Assembly: GCF_021168555.1 (NCBI RefSeq)
Contig: NZ_JAJOZS010000001.1
Coordinates: forward strand, 1 to 64,000
Length of the DNA stretch: 64,000 bases
Reading direction: 5' to 3'
Origin: Stenotrophomonas sp. MMGLT7
GTDB taxonomy: Bacteria; Pseudomonadota; Gammaproteobacteria; Xanthomonadales; Xanthomonadaceae
A program made the translations under genes and the position numbers. The notes below the pieces were generated by a model. The model saw nothing but the letters and a program-made list of their open reading frames with translations, was not told the DNA's origin and did not search any database. Numbering within the stretch: the stretch's first letter is position 1; every line of letters starts with the position of its first letter. This document shows, in pieces, positions 18,747 to 27,934 of this stretch.

Positions 18747-18818
18747 GACTTGATTCCCCGCCGGAGCGACTCGATCTATGGAACGCGCAAGTTTACTGTG
18801 CGTATCGCCGCACGTCCC

Positions 18819-18824
18819 TATAAT
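18819..18824 (+). promoter_or_regulatory. Candidate -10 box of the IscA-type gene
   Basis: A perfect TATAAT lies 28 bases before the ATG at 18853. Upstream TTTACT (18792-18797) resembles a -35 but is 21 bases away, longer than optimal. The divergent asnS promoter must share this 106-bp gap. Confidence 0.55.
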
Positions 18825-18852
18825 CGCCATCAATCCGTCGGAGTCTCCCGCC

Positions 18853-19212
18853 ATGGCCGTAAGCCTGTCCCCCGTTGCCTGGCAGCGCGTCCAGCAGTTC
18901 GTCGCCAAGACCCCCGAAGCGCTGGGCCTGCGCTTCGGCGTCGCCCGTACCGGCTGTTCCGGCTGGGGCCACGTCACCGAGCTGGCCAAGGAACAGCGCG
19001 AGGGCGATACCGTGTTCGAGCAGGACGGGGTGCGCATCTATGTCGACCCGACCAGCCTGCCGCTGGTGGACGGCACCCGCATCGACTTCGCCAAGCATGG
19101 GCTGAGCGAGACCTTCGTGTTCGAGAATCCCAACGCCGTGGCCGAATGCGGCTGCGGCGAGAGTTTCACGGTGGACGAGACTCACCGCTCCACGGAGCCG
19201 AGCGCGGCGTAA
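18853..19212 (+). CDS. A-type Fe-S cluster assembly protein (HesB/IscA family)
   Basis: A 119-residue scaffold/carrier for iron-sulfur clusters. The three conserved cysteines are Cys35 (TGCSGWG), Cys99 and Cys101 (ECGCGESF), with the family motif [17 protein letters not shown] between. It could be IscA, ErpA or an orphan accessory member; no other isc or suf genes are nearby, so I leave the symbol empty. The ATG at 18853 gives the usual N-terminus. A short polar tail (HRSTEPSAA) follows. Confidence 0.9.
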   Translation: MAVSLSPVAWQRVQQFVAKTPEALGLRFGVARTGCSGWGHVTELAKEQREGDTVFEQDGVRIYVDPTSLPLVDGTRIDFAKHGLSETFVFENPNAVAECGCGESFTVDETHRSTEPSAA

Positions 19213-19306
19213 GTCATTGATTGTCGGCCGGCGCCGCGCAAGCAGGCGGCGACGGCGTCGAGTCGATGCGGGAGGCGGGCCGCCGCCCGTGCCGCGCATC
19301 CGGGCG

Positions 19307-20119
19307 TCATCGGTGCGGGGCGAACATGGCGTTCGACTCCATTTCGCGGTGCAATTGCAGCAGCAGGGCACCGCGGTCCGGGATCCCGGGAGCACGGCGC
19401 AGCAGGTTGCGGACGGATCGCAGGTCCTGCAGCCAACCCAGGCGATCGCTCAGCTTGCGAAGCGCTTTGGCCTGCTTGTCCGCGGCCGGCTTGCCGCTCG
19501 TGCCGGCGATCTCCGGCGCAATGACGCCAAGCGCATCGCGCTGCATGCGCAGGCGCCGCACGCGACGCCGGAAGCGATGGAGATTCTGCGGCGACGGATC
19601 CTGCCTGGCGCGCTTTTCCGCCTTGGCCAATCGGGCCTGGCCGAGCCTGAGCGCCGCGCGCAGGTCGGAGCGCTTCAGCCGCCGCCAATCCAGCGCCTCC
19701 AGGTCCGCGGCCACGCGCTCGACGATCGCCTGCCGTCGCCGGAATCCCGGATCGGCGGCAAGGGCCCTGGCCATCGAGCGGTCGCGCCGCTCGACCAGGA
19801 AGTCGATCGCCGGCTGCCACCGGCCGGTACCGTCCCTCGCCGCAAGGGCCTGGGCGACATCGACCGTGACGTGCGCGTCGCGCAACGCCGACAGGCCGTC
19901 CCCCAGCTTCTGCAGACGGCGGTCGATCGGGGCGACCTCGTCGAACCGGTGCTTCACCAGCGCCAGCAGCGAGCGCAGGCGTCGGATGGCTTTGCGGGCG
20001 CTGTGGACCGCGGCATGCACGTTGCGCTTGCGCGCCAATGCACGGGCAATGATCCGGCATTCCCGGCGCGCCAGCGCCTGGGCCGCAGTGCCCGGCTGAC
20101 AAGCGCTGTCCGAATTCAT
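19307..20119 (-). CDS. CHAD domain protein
   Basis: A 270-residue helical, strongly basic protein. Conserved CHAD features are VHSARKAIRRLRSLLALVKHRF and, in the second half, LHRFRRRVRRLRMQRDAL, the two His-Arg-rich helices that bind inorganic polyphosphate. CHAD proteins coat polyphosphate granules in some bacteria or pair with CYTH triphosphatases; no CYTH domain is present here. It is convergent with the IscA-type gene. Whether it binds polyphosphate here is inferred from the fold alone. Confidence 0.82.
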   Translation of the reverse strand: MNSDSACQPGTAAQALARRECRIIARALARKRNVHAAVHSARKAIRRLRSLLALVKHRFDEVAPIDRRLQKLGDGLSALRDAHVTVDVAQALAARDGTGRWQPAIDFLVERRDRSMARALAADPGFRRRQAIVERVAADLEALDWRRLKRSDLRAALRLGQARLAKAEKRARQDPSPQNLHRFRRRVRRLRMQRDALGVIAPEIAGTSGKPAADKQAKALRKLSDRLGWLQDLRSVRNLLRRAPGIPDRGALLLQLHREMESNAMFAPHR

Positions 20120-20203
20120 GCGTCCATCGGAAAACTCCCCGGAACGGCCACCTTAGCGAAATCGGCCCGTGCGCGCCACGCCCGGGCCGGCCGCCGTGCC
20201 CGG

Positions 20204-21367
20204 TCAAGGCGTCAGCACCACCTTGCGGCAATCCTCCTTGCGCTCGTTGAAGATCTCGTAGCCCTTCGCCGCATCGGCCAGCTTCATGCGATGGGTGATG
20301 ATCTCCTCCGGCACCAGCTTGCCCTCGCCGATGAACTCCAGCAGTTCCGGCAGCAGGGATTGCACGTGGGTCTGGCCCATCTTGAAGGTCAGTCCCTTGT
20401 CGAAGGCGTCACCGAACAGGAAGCCGTGGATGAAGCCGGCATACACGCCCGGCACGCTGACCACGCCGCCGCGGCGGGTGGCCGCGATGCACTGGCGGAG
20501 GGCGGCGCCGCTGGAGCCCTCCAGCTTCAGCGTCGTCAGCACCGTCTCGGTGGTGCTGCCCTTGGCCTCGAAGCCGACGGCGTCGATCGTGGCGTCGACG
20601 CCGCGGCCTGCCGTGGCTTCGATGATCTGCGCGGCCGGGTCGTCCTGTTCGTCGAAGTCGATCGGAACCACGCCGTAGGCCGATCGCGCGAACGCGAGCC
20701 GGTAGTCGTTGTGATCGATCATGTAGATCGTCTGCGCGCCGAGCATGCGTGCGCAGGCAGCGGCCATGCAGCCGACCGGGCCGGCACCGAAGATCGCCAG
20801 GGTGCTGCCGGGCTTGACCCCGGCGTTGAGCACCGCCTGGTACCCGGTCGGCAGGATGTCGGACAGGAACAGCACCTGCTCGTCCGCCAGCGCGTCAGGC
20901 ACCGCGAACGGCCCGACGTTCGCCTTCGGCACGCGCACCAGCTCCGCCTGCCCGCCGGGCACGCCGCCGTACAGGTGGCTGTAGCCGAAGAGCGCGGCCG
21001 GCGGCTTGATGCGCTTGCGATTGAGGATCGCGCCGCGGCCCGTGTTGGTGGTCTCGCAGGCCGCGAACTCGTTCAACAGGCAATGGAAGCACTGGCCGCA
21101 GGCGATGACGAAAGGAATCACGACACGGTCGCCCACGCCCACCGAGGTGACTTCCGGCCCCACCTCCTCGACGATCCCCATGAATTCATGGCCGAGGATG
21201 TCGCCGTCCTGCATGTCCGGGATCTTGCCCCGGAAGATATGCAGGTCCGAACCGCAGATGGCAGTGGCCGTGACCCGCAGGATGAGGTCGTCCGGGGCCT
21301 GCAGCGACGGATCGGCGACGGACTCGACGCGAACATCGCCCGAGCCCTGGTAAGTCAGTGCGCGCAT
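20204..21367 (-). CDS. Zinc-dependent alcohol dehydrogenase (formaldehyde-dehydrogenase-like branch)
   Basis: A 387-residue MDR-family NAD(P) dehydrogenase. The catalytic zinc site begins with [11 protein letters not shown] and GHEFMG, and the structural zinc lobe is CGQCFHC followed by a fourth Cys (FAACETTN). The Rossmann motif is [11 protein letters not shown]. The sequence resembles the glutathione-independent formaldehyde dehydrogenase-like branch ([27 protein letters not shown]). The substrate is unknown. It is separated by 184 bp from the TetR-led operon on the same strand, so it may be a separate unit. Confidence 0.88.
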   Translation of the reverse strand: MRALTYQGSGDVRVESVADPSLQAPDDLILRVTATAICGSDLHIFRGKIPDMQDGDILGHEFMGIVEEVGPEVTSVGVGDRVVIPFVIACGQCFHCLLNEFAACETTNTGRGAILNRKRIKPPAALFGYSHLYGGVPGGQAELVRVPKANVGPFAVPDALADEQVLFLSDILPTGYQAVLNAGVKPGSTLAIFGAGPVGCMAAACARMLGAQTIYMIDHNDYRLAFARSAYGVVPIDFDEQDDPAAQIIEATAGRGVDATIDAVGFEAKGSTTETVLTTLKLEGSSGAALRQCIAATRRGGVVSVPGVYAGFIHGFLFGDAFDKGLTFKMGQTHVQSLLPELLEFIGEGKLVPEEIITHRMKLADAAKGYEIFNERKEDCRKVVLTP

Positions 21368-21551
21368 GGCTGTACTCCTGCTGGTTGGGTTCCAGCACGA
21401 CGCTCGCCGCAGTGCGGTAAATCCGAGGTGAGCGCGCGTGAGCATGCCGTGCAGCCCGCAGCGGATCCCCGTAGGGAGCGGAGGGTTCTGGCGCCTCGTG
21501 GTCGATCCGCCAGCGCTGCCGCAAACGCTGGCGTCGCGACCTGGCGGCAGC

Positions 21552-22103
21552 CTAGCGGCCGACCGCTGCCGCGGCGGCGCAGGCGACCCGGCTGTCGTTG
21601 GCGCCATGCGCGCCGCTGACGCCGACCGCGCCGACCACCTGTCCATCGACGACGATCGGTACGCCGCCTTCCAGCGGCGTCACCCCCGGCGTGGAGAGGA
21701 AGCTGGGCTTGCCGCCGTTGACGAAGTCCTCGAACTCCTTGGACGGTGCCTGCAGCAGCGCCGCCGTCCGCGCCTTGCCCTGCGCCACCGCGGGGCTGAT
21801 GCCGATGGCACCGTCGGTCTTCTCCAGCGCCACCAGTTCGCCCGCGGCATCGACCACGGCCACGGCGATGCGCCAGCCATTGCGCGCGGCCTCGTCCTTG
21901 GCCGCCTCGACCGCCTGGCGCGCGCCGGCCAGCGAGAGGGTTCGCCGCACCAGCGTCGCGGCGGGGGCGCTGCCCGCGGTGGACGTGGCGGCCTGTTCCT
22001 GTGCCGCGAGGGGGGCGGCGGACGCGGGTGTGGTGGCCGATGCCGCCAGCAGCGCGAGGAAGGTGGCGTGGGCGGCCGGAAGAGCAGGGAAGGAAATCCG
22101 CAT
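21552..22103 (-). CDS. Secreted GlcG/HbpS-like (DUF336) heme-binding family protein
   Basis: A 183-residue protein with an N-terminal signal peptide ([22 protein letters not shown]), so it is exported. The mature part has [38 protein letters not shown] and [19 protein letters not shown], the GlcG/HbpS signature. Some members bind heme or cobalamin; the role here is unknown. It starts 5 bases after the SDR stop and so belongs to the tetR-SDR operon. Confidence 0.83.
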   Translation of the reverse strand: MRISFPALPAAHATFLALLAASATTPASAAPLAAQEQAATSTAGSAPAATLVRRTLSLAGARQAVEAAKDEAARNGWRIAVAVVDAAGELVALEKTDGAIGISPAVAQGKARTAALLQAPSKEFEDFVNGGKPSFLSTPGVTPLEGGVPIVVDGQVVGAVGVSGAHGANDSRVACAAAAAVGR

Positions 22104-22108
22104 GGTCG

Positions 22109-22840
22109 TCACCCCTTGAGCATGACGCCGCCATCGACGCCCAGGTGCTGGCCGTTGACGAAGTCGTTGGCCATCAGGAACACGTAGGCCGAGGCGACCT
22201 CGTCCATGGTCGCGGTGCGCCCGAGCGGGATGGCCTGGTTGAAGTGCTGCCGCGTGGCCTCGACCTGCGCTGCGGGCACCTCGCGCCAGAAGGGGGTGAC
22301 GGTCCAGGTCGGGCAGACCGAGTTGGCGCGGGCTTTCGGCGCCAGTTCGACGCCCAGCGCCTCCACCAGCGCGTTGATGCCGGCATTGCCGACGTAGCTG
22401 GCGCAGGCGTCCTGCGCGCGGCCGCCGGTGCCGGAGGTGAATACCAGGCTGCCGCCCGGGTTGATCTTTCCCGCTGCGTGGCGCGCGATGCGCACGTTGG
22501 CGAAGAACTTGGACTCGATGACGTGGCGGATGGTGGCGTAGTCGGCGGACAGGAAGCCGCCGCCCATCGCGTCGCCGACCATCGACACCAGGTGGTCGAA
22601 GGCGGGCAGGGCGTCGAAGAAGGCCTGCAGCGAGGCCTCGTCGTGCGCGTCCACCCGCGCGGTGTCGACCTGCGCGCCGCCCGCCGCGGCCAGCTCGTCG
22701 TGCGCCTGCCGCAGCCGCTGCGCGTCGCGCCCCGCCAGGATCAGCCGGCCCGCGCCGGCGGCCTGCGCCTGCCGCGCCACATGAAGCCCGATGCCGGAAC
22801 TGCCGCCGACGATGACGATGGTCCTGCCCTGGATGCTCAT
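22109..22840 (-). CDS. Short-chain dehydrogenase/reductase family protein lacking the catalytic lysine
   Basis: A 243-residue SDR-fold protein with the nucleotide motif VGGSSGIG (residues 11-18). Ser136 and Tyr149 keep the normal 13-residue spacing, but Tyr+4, normally the catalytic Lys, is Ala153 (YVGNAG), and the NNAG motif is replaced by MVGDAMGG. The C-terminal part (NSVCPTWTVTPFW, GVDGGV) is typical. It may use altered chemistry or bind NAD(P) as a sensor or scaffold. The ATG overlaps the tetR stop by 4 bp. Confidence 0.85.
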   Translation of the reverse strand: MSIQGRTIVIVGGSSGIGLHVARQAQAAGAGRLILAGRDAQRLRQAHDELAAAGGAQVDTARVDAHDEASLQAFFDALPAFDHLVSMVGDAMGGGFLSADYATIRHVIESKFFANVRIARHAAGKINPGGSLVFTSGTGGRAQDACASYVGNAGINALVEALGVELAPKARANSVCPTWTVTPFWREVPAAQVEATRQHFNQAIPLGRTATMDEVASAYVFLMANDFVNGQHLGVDGGVMLKG

Positions 22841-23520
22841 GGTGATTGCCGGTCCTGGTCGAGCGGGGGAGGCGGTACGTGGCCGAACGCGCGCAGGAAG
22901 GTGGTGACGGCCATGTCCACCCACTGGTCGATCTGCGCGGCCGAGGGCGTGGCATCGGGATGGGTCAGGCACTGCATCTGCGCCTCGTTGCGCACCAGGC
23001 CGGCGAACAGGCTGGCGGCGGCCTCCAGCCCGACCGTGCTCACGTCGACCTCGCCGGCCCGCGTCGCCTGCGCCAGCTGTTCGGCCAGCATCGCGGTGAT
23101 CACGCGCGGCCCGGCCAGGTAGAAGGTCCGGCCCAGCTGCGGAAAGCGGGGGGCCTCGGCGACCGCCACCCGGTACAGCGCCAGGCCGGTGGGCGAGAGC
23201 ACGACCTCCAGGTAGGCTCGCCCCAGCACGGTGAGGGTCCGGTGCAGGTCGCCCGGCTGGAAGTGGATGTCGCGGATGGTCTGGGTGAAGGCCGCGCATT
23301 CGTTTTCCACCACCGCCACGAACAAGGCCTCCTTGTTGGGGTAGCAGGCGTAGACCGTGGCCTTGGATACGCCCGCCTCGCGCTGGATCATGTCGGTGGT
23401 CGCCGCGCTGAAGCCATGCGCAAGGAAGACCGTGGTGGCCGCTTTCAGCACCCGCTGGGTCTTCTCGTCGGGGCAGTCCGGCGTCGTCTGCGACGCACTC
23501 TGCAAGGCGGTCGATGGCAT
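22837..23520 (-). CDS. TetR-family transcriptional repressor
   Basis: A 227-residue regulator with an N-terminal helix-turn-helix (about residues 18-62: RVLKAATTVFLAHGFSAATT, then VSKATVYACYPNKEALF) and a C-terminal ligand domain of the AefR-like/TetR_C type. An in-frame ATG at 23562 exists. I chose 23520 because GGAG lies six bases before it and because the longer form would run through the palindromic operator-like site at 23531-23544. It is divergent from the efflux operon and probably represses it and itself. Confidence 0.87.
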   Translation of the reverse strand: MPSTALQSASQTTPDCPDEKTQRVLKAATTVFLAHGFSAATTDMIQREAGVSKATVYACYPNKEALFVAVVENECAAFTQTIRDIHFQPGDLHRTLTVLGRAYLEVVLSPTGLALYRVAVAEAPRFPQLGRTFYLAGPRVITAMLAEQLAQATRAGEVDVSTVGLEAAASLFAGLVRNEAQMQCLTHPDATPSAAQIDQWVDMAVTTFLRAFGHVPPPPLDQDRQSP

Positions 23521-23530
23521 GCCCTTCTCC

Positions 23531-23544
23531 GTACCGTTCGGTTC
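23531..23544. promoter_or_regulatory. Second, imperfect TetR-type operator
   Basis: GTACCGTTCGGTTC matches the perfect palindrome at 23667-23680 at 12 of 14 positions. It lies between the tetR ribosome site and a weak upstream promoter-like TTGACA (minus strand, 23574-23579), a position suited to autoregulation. Confidence 0.5.
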
Positions 23545-23635
23545 CTTGGTTTCAGTGTACATGCTGGCGCCCGTGTCAATGCTCTTGCACCGGTATGGCG
23601 AGGCTGTCGAAGCAAATCCGTGGGCAGGAATTGTG

Positions 23636-23664
23636 TTGACAGCCCATCGGGGCAACGATATTGT
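23636..23664 (+). promoter_or_regulatory. Promoter of the efflux operon
   Basis: TTGACA (23636-23641), 17 bases, then TATTGT (23659-23664). The perfect -35 and ideal spacing give a strong sigma70-type match. Transcription would begin near 23671, inside the operator. Confidence 0.75.
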
Positions 23665-23666
23665 CA

Positions 23667-23680
23667 GTACCGATCGGTAC
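23667..23680. promoter_or_regulatory. Perfect palindromic operator over the efflux promoter start
   Basis: GTACCGATCGGTAC is a perfect 14-bp palindrome directly after the -10 box, covering the expected transcription start. The adjacent divergent tetR gene makes it the likely repressor site. A related site lies at 23531. Confidence 0.75.
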
Positions 23681-23718
23681 ATCGCTGGTCGATCACCCCC
23701 AAGGAAACACTCCCAACC

Positions 23719-25239
23719 ATGCCTCGCTTTCCCGACCGCTCCGCATTGGGAGCCGTGGTGCTGGGTGCGCTGCTCGGTGGCTGCGCCGCCGGCCCATCGT
23801 TCCAGCGTCCGGCCGATCCGTTGCAAGACGCCGTTCTCATCCCGCGCGAAGGCGACCTGCCGGCCGCCGGGTTGTCGCCCACGTCGGTGCCGGCGGCATG
23901 GTGGACGCTGTTCGACGATGCCTTGCTGAGCTCGCTGCAGGGCCGGGCGGCCAGCCGCAATCTCGACATCCAGGCCGCTTCGGCCCGGGTCGAGCAGAGC
24001 CGTGCCCAGCTGGGCATCGCCGGCGCAGCGTTGCTGCCGAGCGTGGGCGTGGGCGTGGACTATTCCCGCGCCGGGGTCAGCGAGAACGGAGTGCTGGCCA
24101 GGCTGGGGGCGTCCTCCCGGCCCTACGAGCTGTGGCAAGGCGATTTCCAGGCCAGTTGGGAACTGGACCTGTGGGGCCATGCCCGGCGCCTGCGCGAGAG
24201 CGCCGCGGCCTCGGCCGAGGCCAGCCTGTACGGCCGCGAGGCGGTGAGGGTGGCGGTCGCGGCCGAGGTCGCGCGCAACTACCTGCTGCTGCGCGGCCGG
24301 CAGACGCAGCTGGACATCATCCGGCAGCACCTGGAGATCGCCCGGCATGCGCTGCGGATCGCCGAGAGCCGCGAGCGCAACGGCGTGGCCACGCGTTTCG
24401 ACACCGCCGCGGCGCGGGCACAGCTGGCCACCACCGAGGCCATGGCGCCGCAGGTCGCCCACCAGCGCGACGCCGCGATGAATGCGCTGGCATTGCTGCT
24501 GGGCGAGCCGCCGCGCGCACTGGATGCGGAACTCGGCCCGGCGCTGCCGGCGCCGGAGATGCCGCGGCAGATCCCGGTGGGGCTGCCTTCGCAGCTGGCG
24601 CAGCGGCGCCCGGACATCCTGCAGGCGCAGGCGCGCCTGCAGGCGGCCACCGCCGACATCGGCGCGGCCCAGGCGGACTTCTATCCACGCATCAGCCTGG
24701 GCGGCTCGCTCGGGCTGCAGGCCCTGGACGCGAGCGACATGGGCAACTGGTCCTCGCGCCAGTTCAGCGTCGGGCCGACCCTGTACCTGCCGATCTTCCA
24801 GGGCGGCCGCCTCAGGCAGACGCTGGCGCTGACCGAGGCACGCACCCAGGCCGCGGCCATCGACTACCAGCAGACCGTGCTCAATGCCTGGCACGAGGTG
24901 GACGGCGCGCTCGGCGCCTACGCCGCCGAAGTCCAGCGCCATGCACAGCTGCGCACGGCCTGGGAGCAGAACCGGCTGGCGCTGGAAGTGTCGCAGCGCT
25001 CCTACCGCGAGGGGACGGCGGACTACCTGTCGGTGCTGGTCGCCCAGCGCAACCTGCTGGAGAGCCAGTCGGCATTGGCCGATGGCGCCACCGGCACCGG
25101 CCTGGCCCTGGTCGGCCTCTACAAGGCGCTGGCCGGCGGCTGGGATCCGGCGGCGCTGGGAGCCCCGTCCACCGCGCCGGCCCCGTCCGCGGCGCAGCCC
25201 GAGCCGGTCGCCGGCCTGGCGTCACGGAGCCGGCAATGA
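23719..25239 (+). CDS. Outer-membrane efflux factor, NodT/OprM family lipoprotein
   Basis: A 506-residue TolC-like channel. A lipobox (LLGGC, Cys22) gives a lipid-anchored N-terminus. Two repeated outer-membrane-efflux-protein domains follow, about residues 60-265 and 275-470, with the usual SWELDLWGHARR, RRPDILQAQARLQAA and YPRISLGGSLG motifs and long alpha-helical barrels. It forms the exit duct for the MFS pump and HlyD adaptor encoded next. The ATG at 23719 lies about 48 bases after the predicted transcription start. The stop overlaps the next ATG. Confidence 0.92.
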   Translation: MPRFPDRSALGAVVLGALLGGCAAGPSFQRPADPLQDAVLIPREGDLPAAGLSPTSVPAAWWTLFDDALLSSLQGRAASRNLDIQAASARVEQSRAQLGIAGAALLPSVGVGVDYSRAGVSENGVLARLGASSRPYELWQGDFQASWELDLWGHARRLRESAAASAEASLYGREAVRVAVAAEVARNYLLLRGRQTQLDIIRQHLEIARHALRIAESRERNGVATRFDTAAARAQLATTEAMAPQVAHQRDAAMNALALLLGEPPRALDAELGPALPAPEMPRQIPVGLPSQLAQRRPDILQAQARLQAATADIGAAQADFYPRISLGGSLGLQALDASDMGNWSSRQFSVGPTLYLPIFQGGRLRQTLALTEARTQAAAIDYQQTVLNAWHEVDGALGAYAAEVQRHAQLRTAWEQNRLALEVSQRSYREGTADYLSVLVAQRNLLESQSALADGATGTGLALVGLYKALAGGWDPAALGAPSTAPAPSAAQPEPVAGLASRSRQ

Positions 25240-26843
25240 GCCATGCCGCCGCCGGCGCGGTGCCGGCAGCGCCGGGCGCCGCGTCGAAGGGCAGTCCGCC
25301 ACAACCGGTGTTCGGGCCGCGGCTGGCGGCCGGCCTGTTCGGCATCTTCCTGGCGGCGATGATGGCCGGGCTGAACAATCGCGTCGGCGGGCTGGGCCTG
25401 GTGGACGTGCGCGGCGCGCTCGGCTTCGCCCAGGACGACGCGTCCTGGCTGGGCACCGCGTATGCGGCCGGCGAGCTGGTGGCGATGCCGTTCGCAACCT
25501 GGTTCGCGATCACCATGTCGCTGCGCCGCTTCCACCTGGCCATGCTCTGTACCTCGCTGGCCCTGGCACTACTGCTGCCGCTGGTGCACAACCTGCCGCT
25601 GCTGCTGGCGCTGCGCGCGCTGCAGGGCGTGGCCAGCGGCGCGCTGATCCCGCTGCTGATGATGGCCGCGCTGCGCTTCCTGCCGCCGCCGATCCGCCTG
25701 CACGGGCTGGCGCTGTACTCGATGACCGCCACCTTCGCCCCCAACCTGGCGGTGTGGCTGGCCGGGCAGTGGAGCGACCAGTGGCACGACTGGCGCCTGA
25801 TCTACTGGCATATCGTCCCGCTGGGGCTGCTGGCGGTCCCGCTGGTCGCCTGGGGCATACCGGCGATGCCGCCGGCGCCGGCGCGCTGGAAGGGCGGCAA
25901 CTGGTTCGGCATGGCCTGCGCGGTGGTCGGCCTGAGCCTGCTCACGGTCGGCCTGGACCAGGGCGTACGGCTGGACTGGTTGCGCTCGCCGCTGGTGGCC
26001 TGGGCGCTGGCTTGCGGGCTGGCGCTGACGGCGCTCTACCTGTTCACCGAGTGGTGGCACCCGGCGCCGTTCATCAAGCTGCAACTGCTGCGAAGGCGCA
26101 ACCTGTGGCTGGGCTTCACGATATTCGTCGGCCTGCTGGTGGTGATGGCTTCCAGCGCCGCGCTGCCGGCGGCCTACCTGGGCGCGGTGCAGGGCTACCG
26201 GCCGCTGCAGAGCGCGCCGCTTGGCCTGATCGTCGGCCTGCCGCAACTGCTGGTGGCGCCGGCCGTGGCGCTGCTGCTCTACCGCAAGTGGGTCGATGCG
26301 CGGAAGCTGATGGCGCTGGGGCTGGCGCTGATGGCACTGGCCTGCTGGCTGGGGGCGCGGCTTACCGCCGACTGGACCTGGGGCGAGTTCGCCTGGGCGC
26401 AGGTGCTGCAGTGCCTGGGCCAGCCGATGGCGGTGGTGTCGCTGCTGTTCCTGGCCACCAGCGTGGTGCAGCCGATGGAAGGCCCCTACGTGGCCGGCAC
26501 GGTCAATGCCCTCCGCGCCCTGGGCACGCTGCTCGGCGGCGCGCTGATCAGCCAGCTGGTCGCCGTGCGCGGACGCTTCCATGCCGAGATGCTGCTCGAC
26601 CTGGCCGGCCTGTCCGGCCGTTCCCCGGCCGCGGTCATCGATCCGGCGACGCTCGCCACGCTGGTGCCGCAGCAATCGCTGGTGCTGGCGACGGCCGACG
26701 GCTACCGGGTGCTCGCCGTGCTGGCGTTGCTGCTGATCCCGCTGGCGCTGCGCCTGCAGCACATCCCCGCGCCGACCATCGCCGCCGTCGCCAGGGTGCC
26801 GGCAACACCCGCCGCCACCGTCCCCTCGTCCCCGAACGTATAG
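25236..26843 (+). CDS. MFS efflux pump, DHA2/EmrB type
   Basis: A 535-residue inner-membrane proton antiporter with about 14 hydrophobic segments. The first helix begins after residue 28 (PRLAAGLFGIFLAAMMAGL). DDASWLGTAYAAGELVAMP is the typical DHA2 TM1-2 segment, and ALRALQGVASGALIPLLM is motif C-like. The loop WRLIYWHIVPLG resembles the EmrB WRWIF motif. A long periplasmic loop lies near the C-terminus (RGRFHAEMLLDLAGLSG). It is translationally coupled (ATGA) to the outer-membrane factor gene. Substrates are unknown, likely hydrophobic drugs or aromatic compounds. Confidence 0.9.
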   Translation: MSHAAAGAVPAAPGAASKGSPPQPVFGPRLAAGLFGIFLAAMMAGLNNRVGGLGLVDVRGALGFAQDDASWLGTAYAAGELVAMPFATWFAITMSLRRFHLAMLCTSLALALLLPLVHNLPLLLALRALQGVASGALIPLLMMAALRFLPPPIRLHGLALYSMTATFAPNLAVWLAGQWSDQWHDWRLIYWHIVPLGLLAVPLVAWGIPAMPPAPARWKGGNWFGMACAVVGLSLLTVGLDQGVRLDWLRSPLVAWALACGLALTALYLFTEWWHPAPFIKLQLLRRRNLWLGFTIFVGLLVVMASSAALPAAYLGAVQGYRPLQSAPLGLIVGLPQLLVAPAVALLLYRKWVDARKLMALGLALMALACWLGARLTADWTWGEFAWAQVLQCLGQPMAVVSLLFLATSVVQPMEGPYVAGTVNALRALGTLLGGALISQLVAVRGRFHAEMLLDLAGLSGRSPAAVIDPATLATLVPQQSLVLATADGYRVLAVLALLLIPLALRLQHIPAPTIAAVARVPATPAATVPSSPNV

Positions 26844-26850
26844 AACCTCC

Positions 26851-27900
26851 ATGGCCCTTTCCAGAAACACCCGCATCGCCAGTGCCGTCGTCGTGCTGGC
26901 GATCGCCGCAGGCGGATTCCTCCTGCTCAATCGCCCGGAAGCCGATGCGGCCGTGCAGTCCACCGACGATGCCTACGTGCAGGCCGACCTGACCGTGGTG
27001 TCGCCGCAGATCGCGGGTCGCATCGCGCGGGTAGAGGTCGAGGACAACCAGGCCGTCAAGGCCGGTGCGCTGCTGGCAACGATCGACGACCGCGACTCGC
27101 GCGTGGCAGTGGACGCCGCAAGGGCGCAGGTCGGCGCCGCGCAGGCGGCGGTGCAGGGCCTGCAGGCGCAGATCGCCCGCCAGGCATCGGCCCGGCGCCA
27201 GGCCAGGGCCGCCGTGGCCGCGGACGATGCCGGCCTGGTGCTGGCGCGCGCCGATCGCAGCCGCTTCCGGAACCTGGTCGCCGACGGCTCGGGCACATTG
27301 CAGGCCTTGCAGCAGGCCGAGGCGCAGCTGCACATCCACGAAGCCACCCGGCAGAAGGACCAGGCGGCGCTGGAGTCGGTCGACCAGCAGACCGAGGTGC
27401 TGCGCGCCGAGCTGCAGAAGGCCCGGGCCGGCCTGGCCCAGGCCGAGGCGGCGCTGGCGGCGGCGGAACTCAACCTGTCCTACACCCGTATCGTCGCCCC
27501 GGTGGACGGCACCGTTGCCCAGCGTTCGCTGCGGCTGGGAGCGTACGTGGGCACCGGCACGCCGCTGCTGGTGCTGGTGCCGCTGGAGCGCGTCTACGTC
27601 GAGGCCAACTTCCGCGAGACGCAGCTGGCCCGCGTGCGGCCCGGCCAGTCCGTGGAGATCAGGGTCGACGGCCTGCCGGGTACCGTGCTGAAGGGCCGCG
27701 TCGAGAGCCTGGGGCCGGCCAGCGGCGTGAGTTTCTCGGCGCTTCCGCCGCACAACGCCACCGGCAACTTCACCAAGATCGTCCAGCGCCTGCCGGTGCG
27801 GATCAGCGTCGATCCCGGCCAGCCCGCCGCGAGCCGGTTGCGCGTGGGCATGTCGGTCCAGCCCCGCATCGACACCACCGGCGCGCAGCGCGAGACGTGA
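26851..27900 (+). CDS. HlyD/EmrA-family membrane fusion protein
   Basis: A 349-residue periplasmic adaptor anchored by one N-terminal membrane segment (about residues 7-27, IASAVVVLAIAAGGFLLL). A biotinyl-lipoyl-like half (STDDAYVQADLTVVSPQIAGRI) flanks a long alpha-helical hairpin (about 75-200, Ala/Gln/Arg rich). The second half-lipoyl domain carries NLSYTRIVAPVDGTVAQRSLRLGAYV, and a beta-barrel follows. It joins the MFS pump to the outer-membrane factor. It begins 7 bases after the MFS stop. Confidence 0.92.
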   Translation: MALSRNTRIASAVVVLAIAAGGFLLLNRPEADAAVQSTDDAYVQADLTVVSPQIAGRIARVEVEDNQAVKAGALLATIDDRDSRVAVDAARAQVGAAQAAVQGLQAQIARQASARRQARAAVAADDAGLVLARADRSRFRNLVADGSGTLQALQQAEAQLHIHEATRQKDQAALESVDQQTEVLRAELQKARAGLAQAEAALAAAELNLSYTRIVAPVDGTVAQRSLRLGAYVGTGTPLLVLVPLERVYVEANFRETQLARVRPGQSVEIRVDGLPGTVLKGRVESLGPASGVSFSALPPHNATGNFTKIVQRLPVRISVDPGQPAASRLRVGMSVQPRIDTTGAQRET

Positions 27901-27934
27901 GCCGGAACAGACCTACAACTACTTGGAGAGCGCC

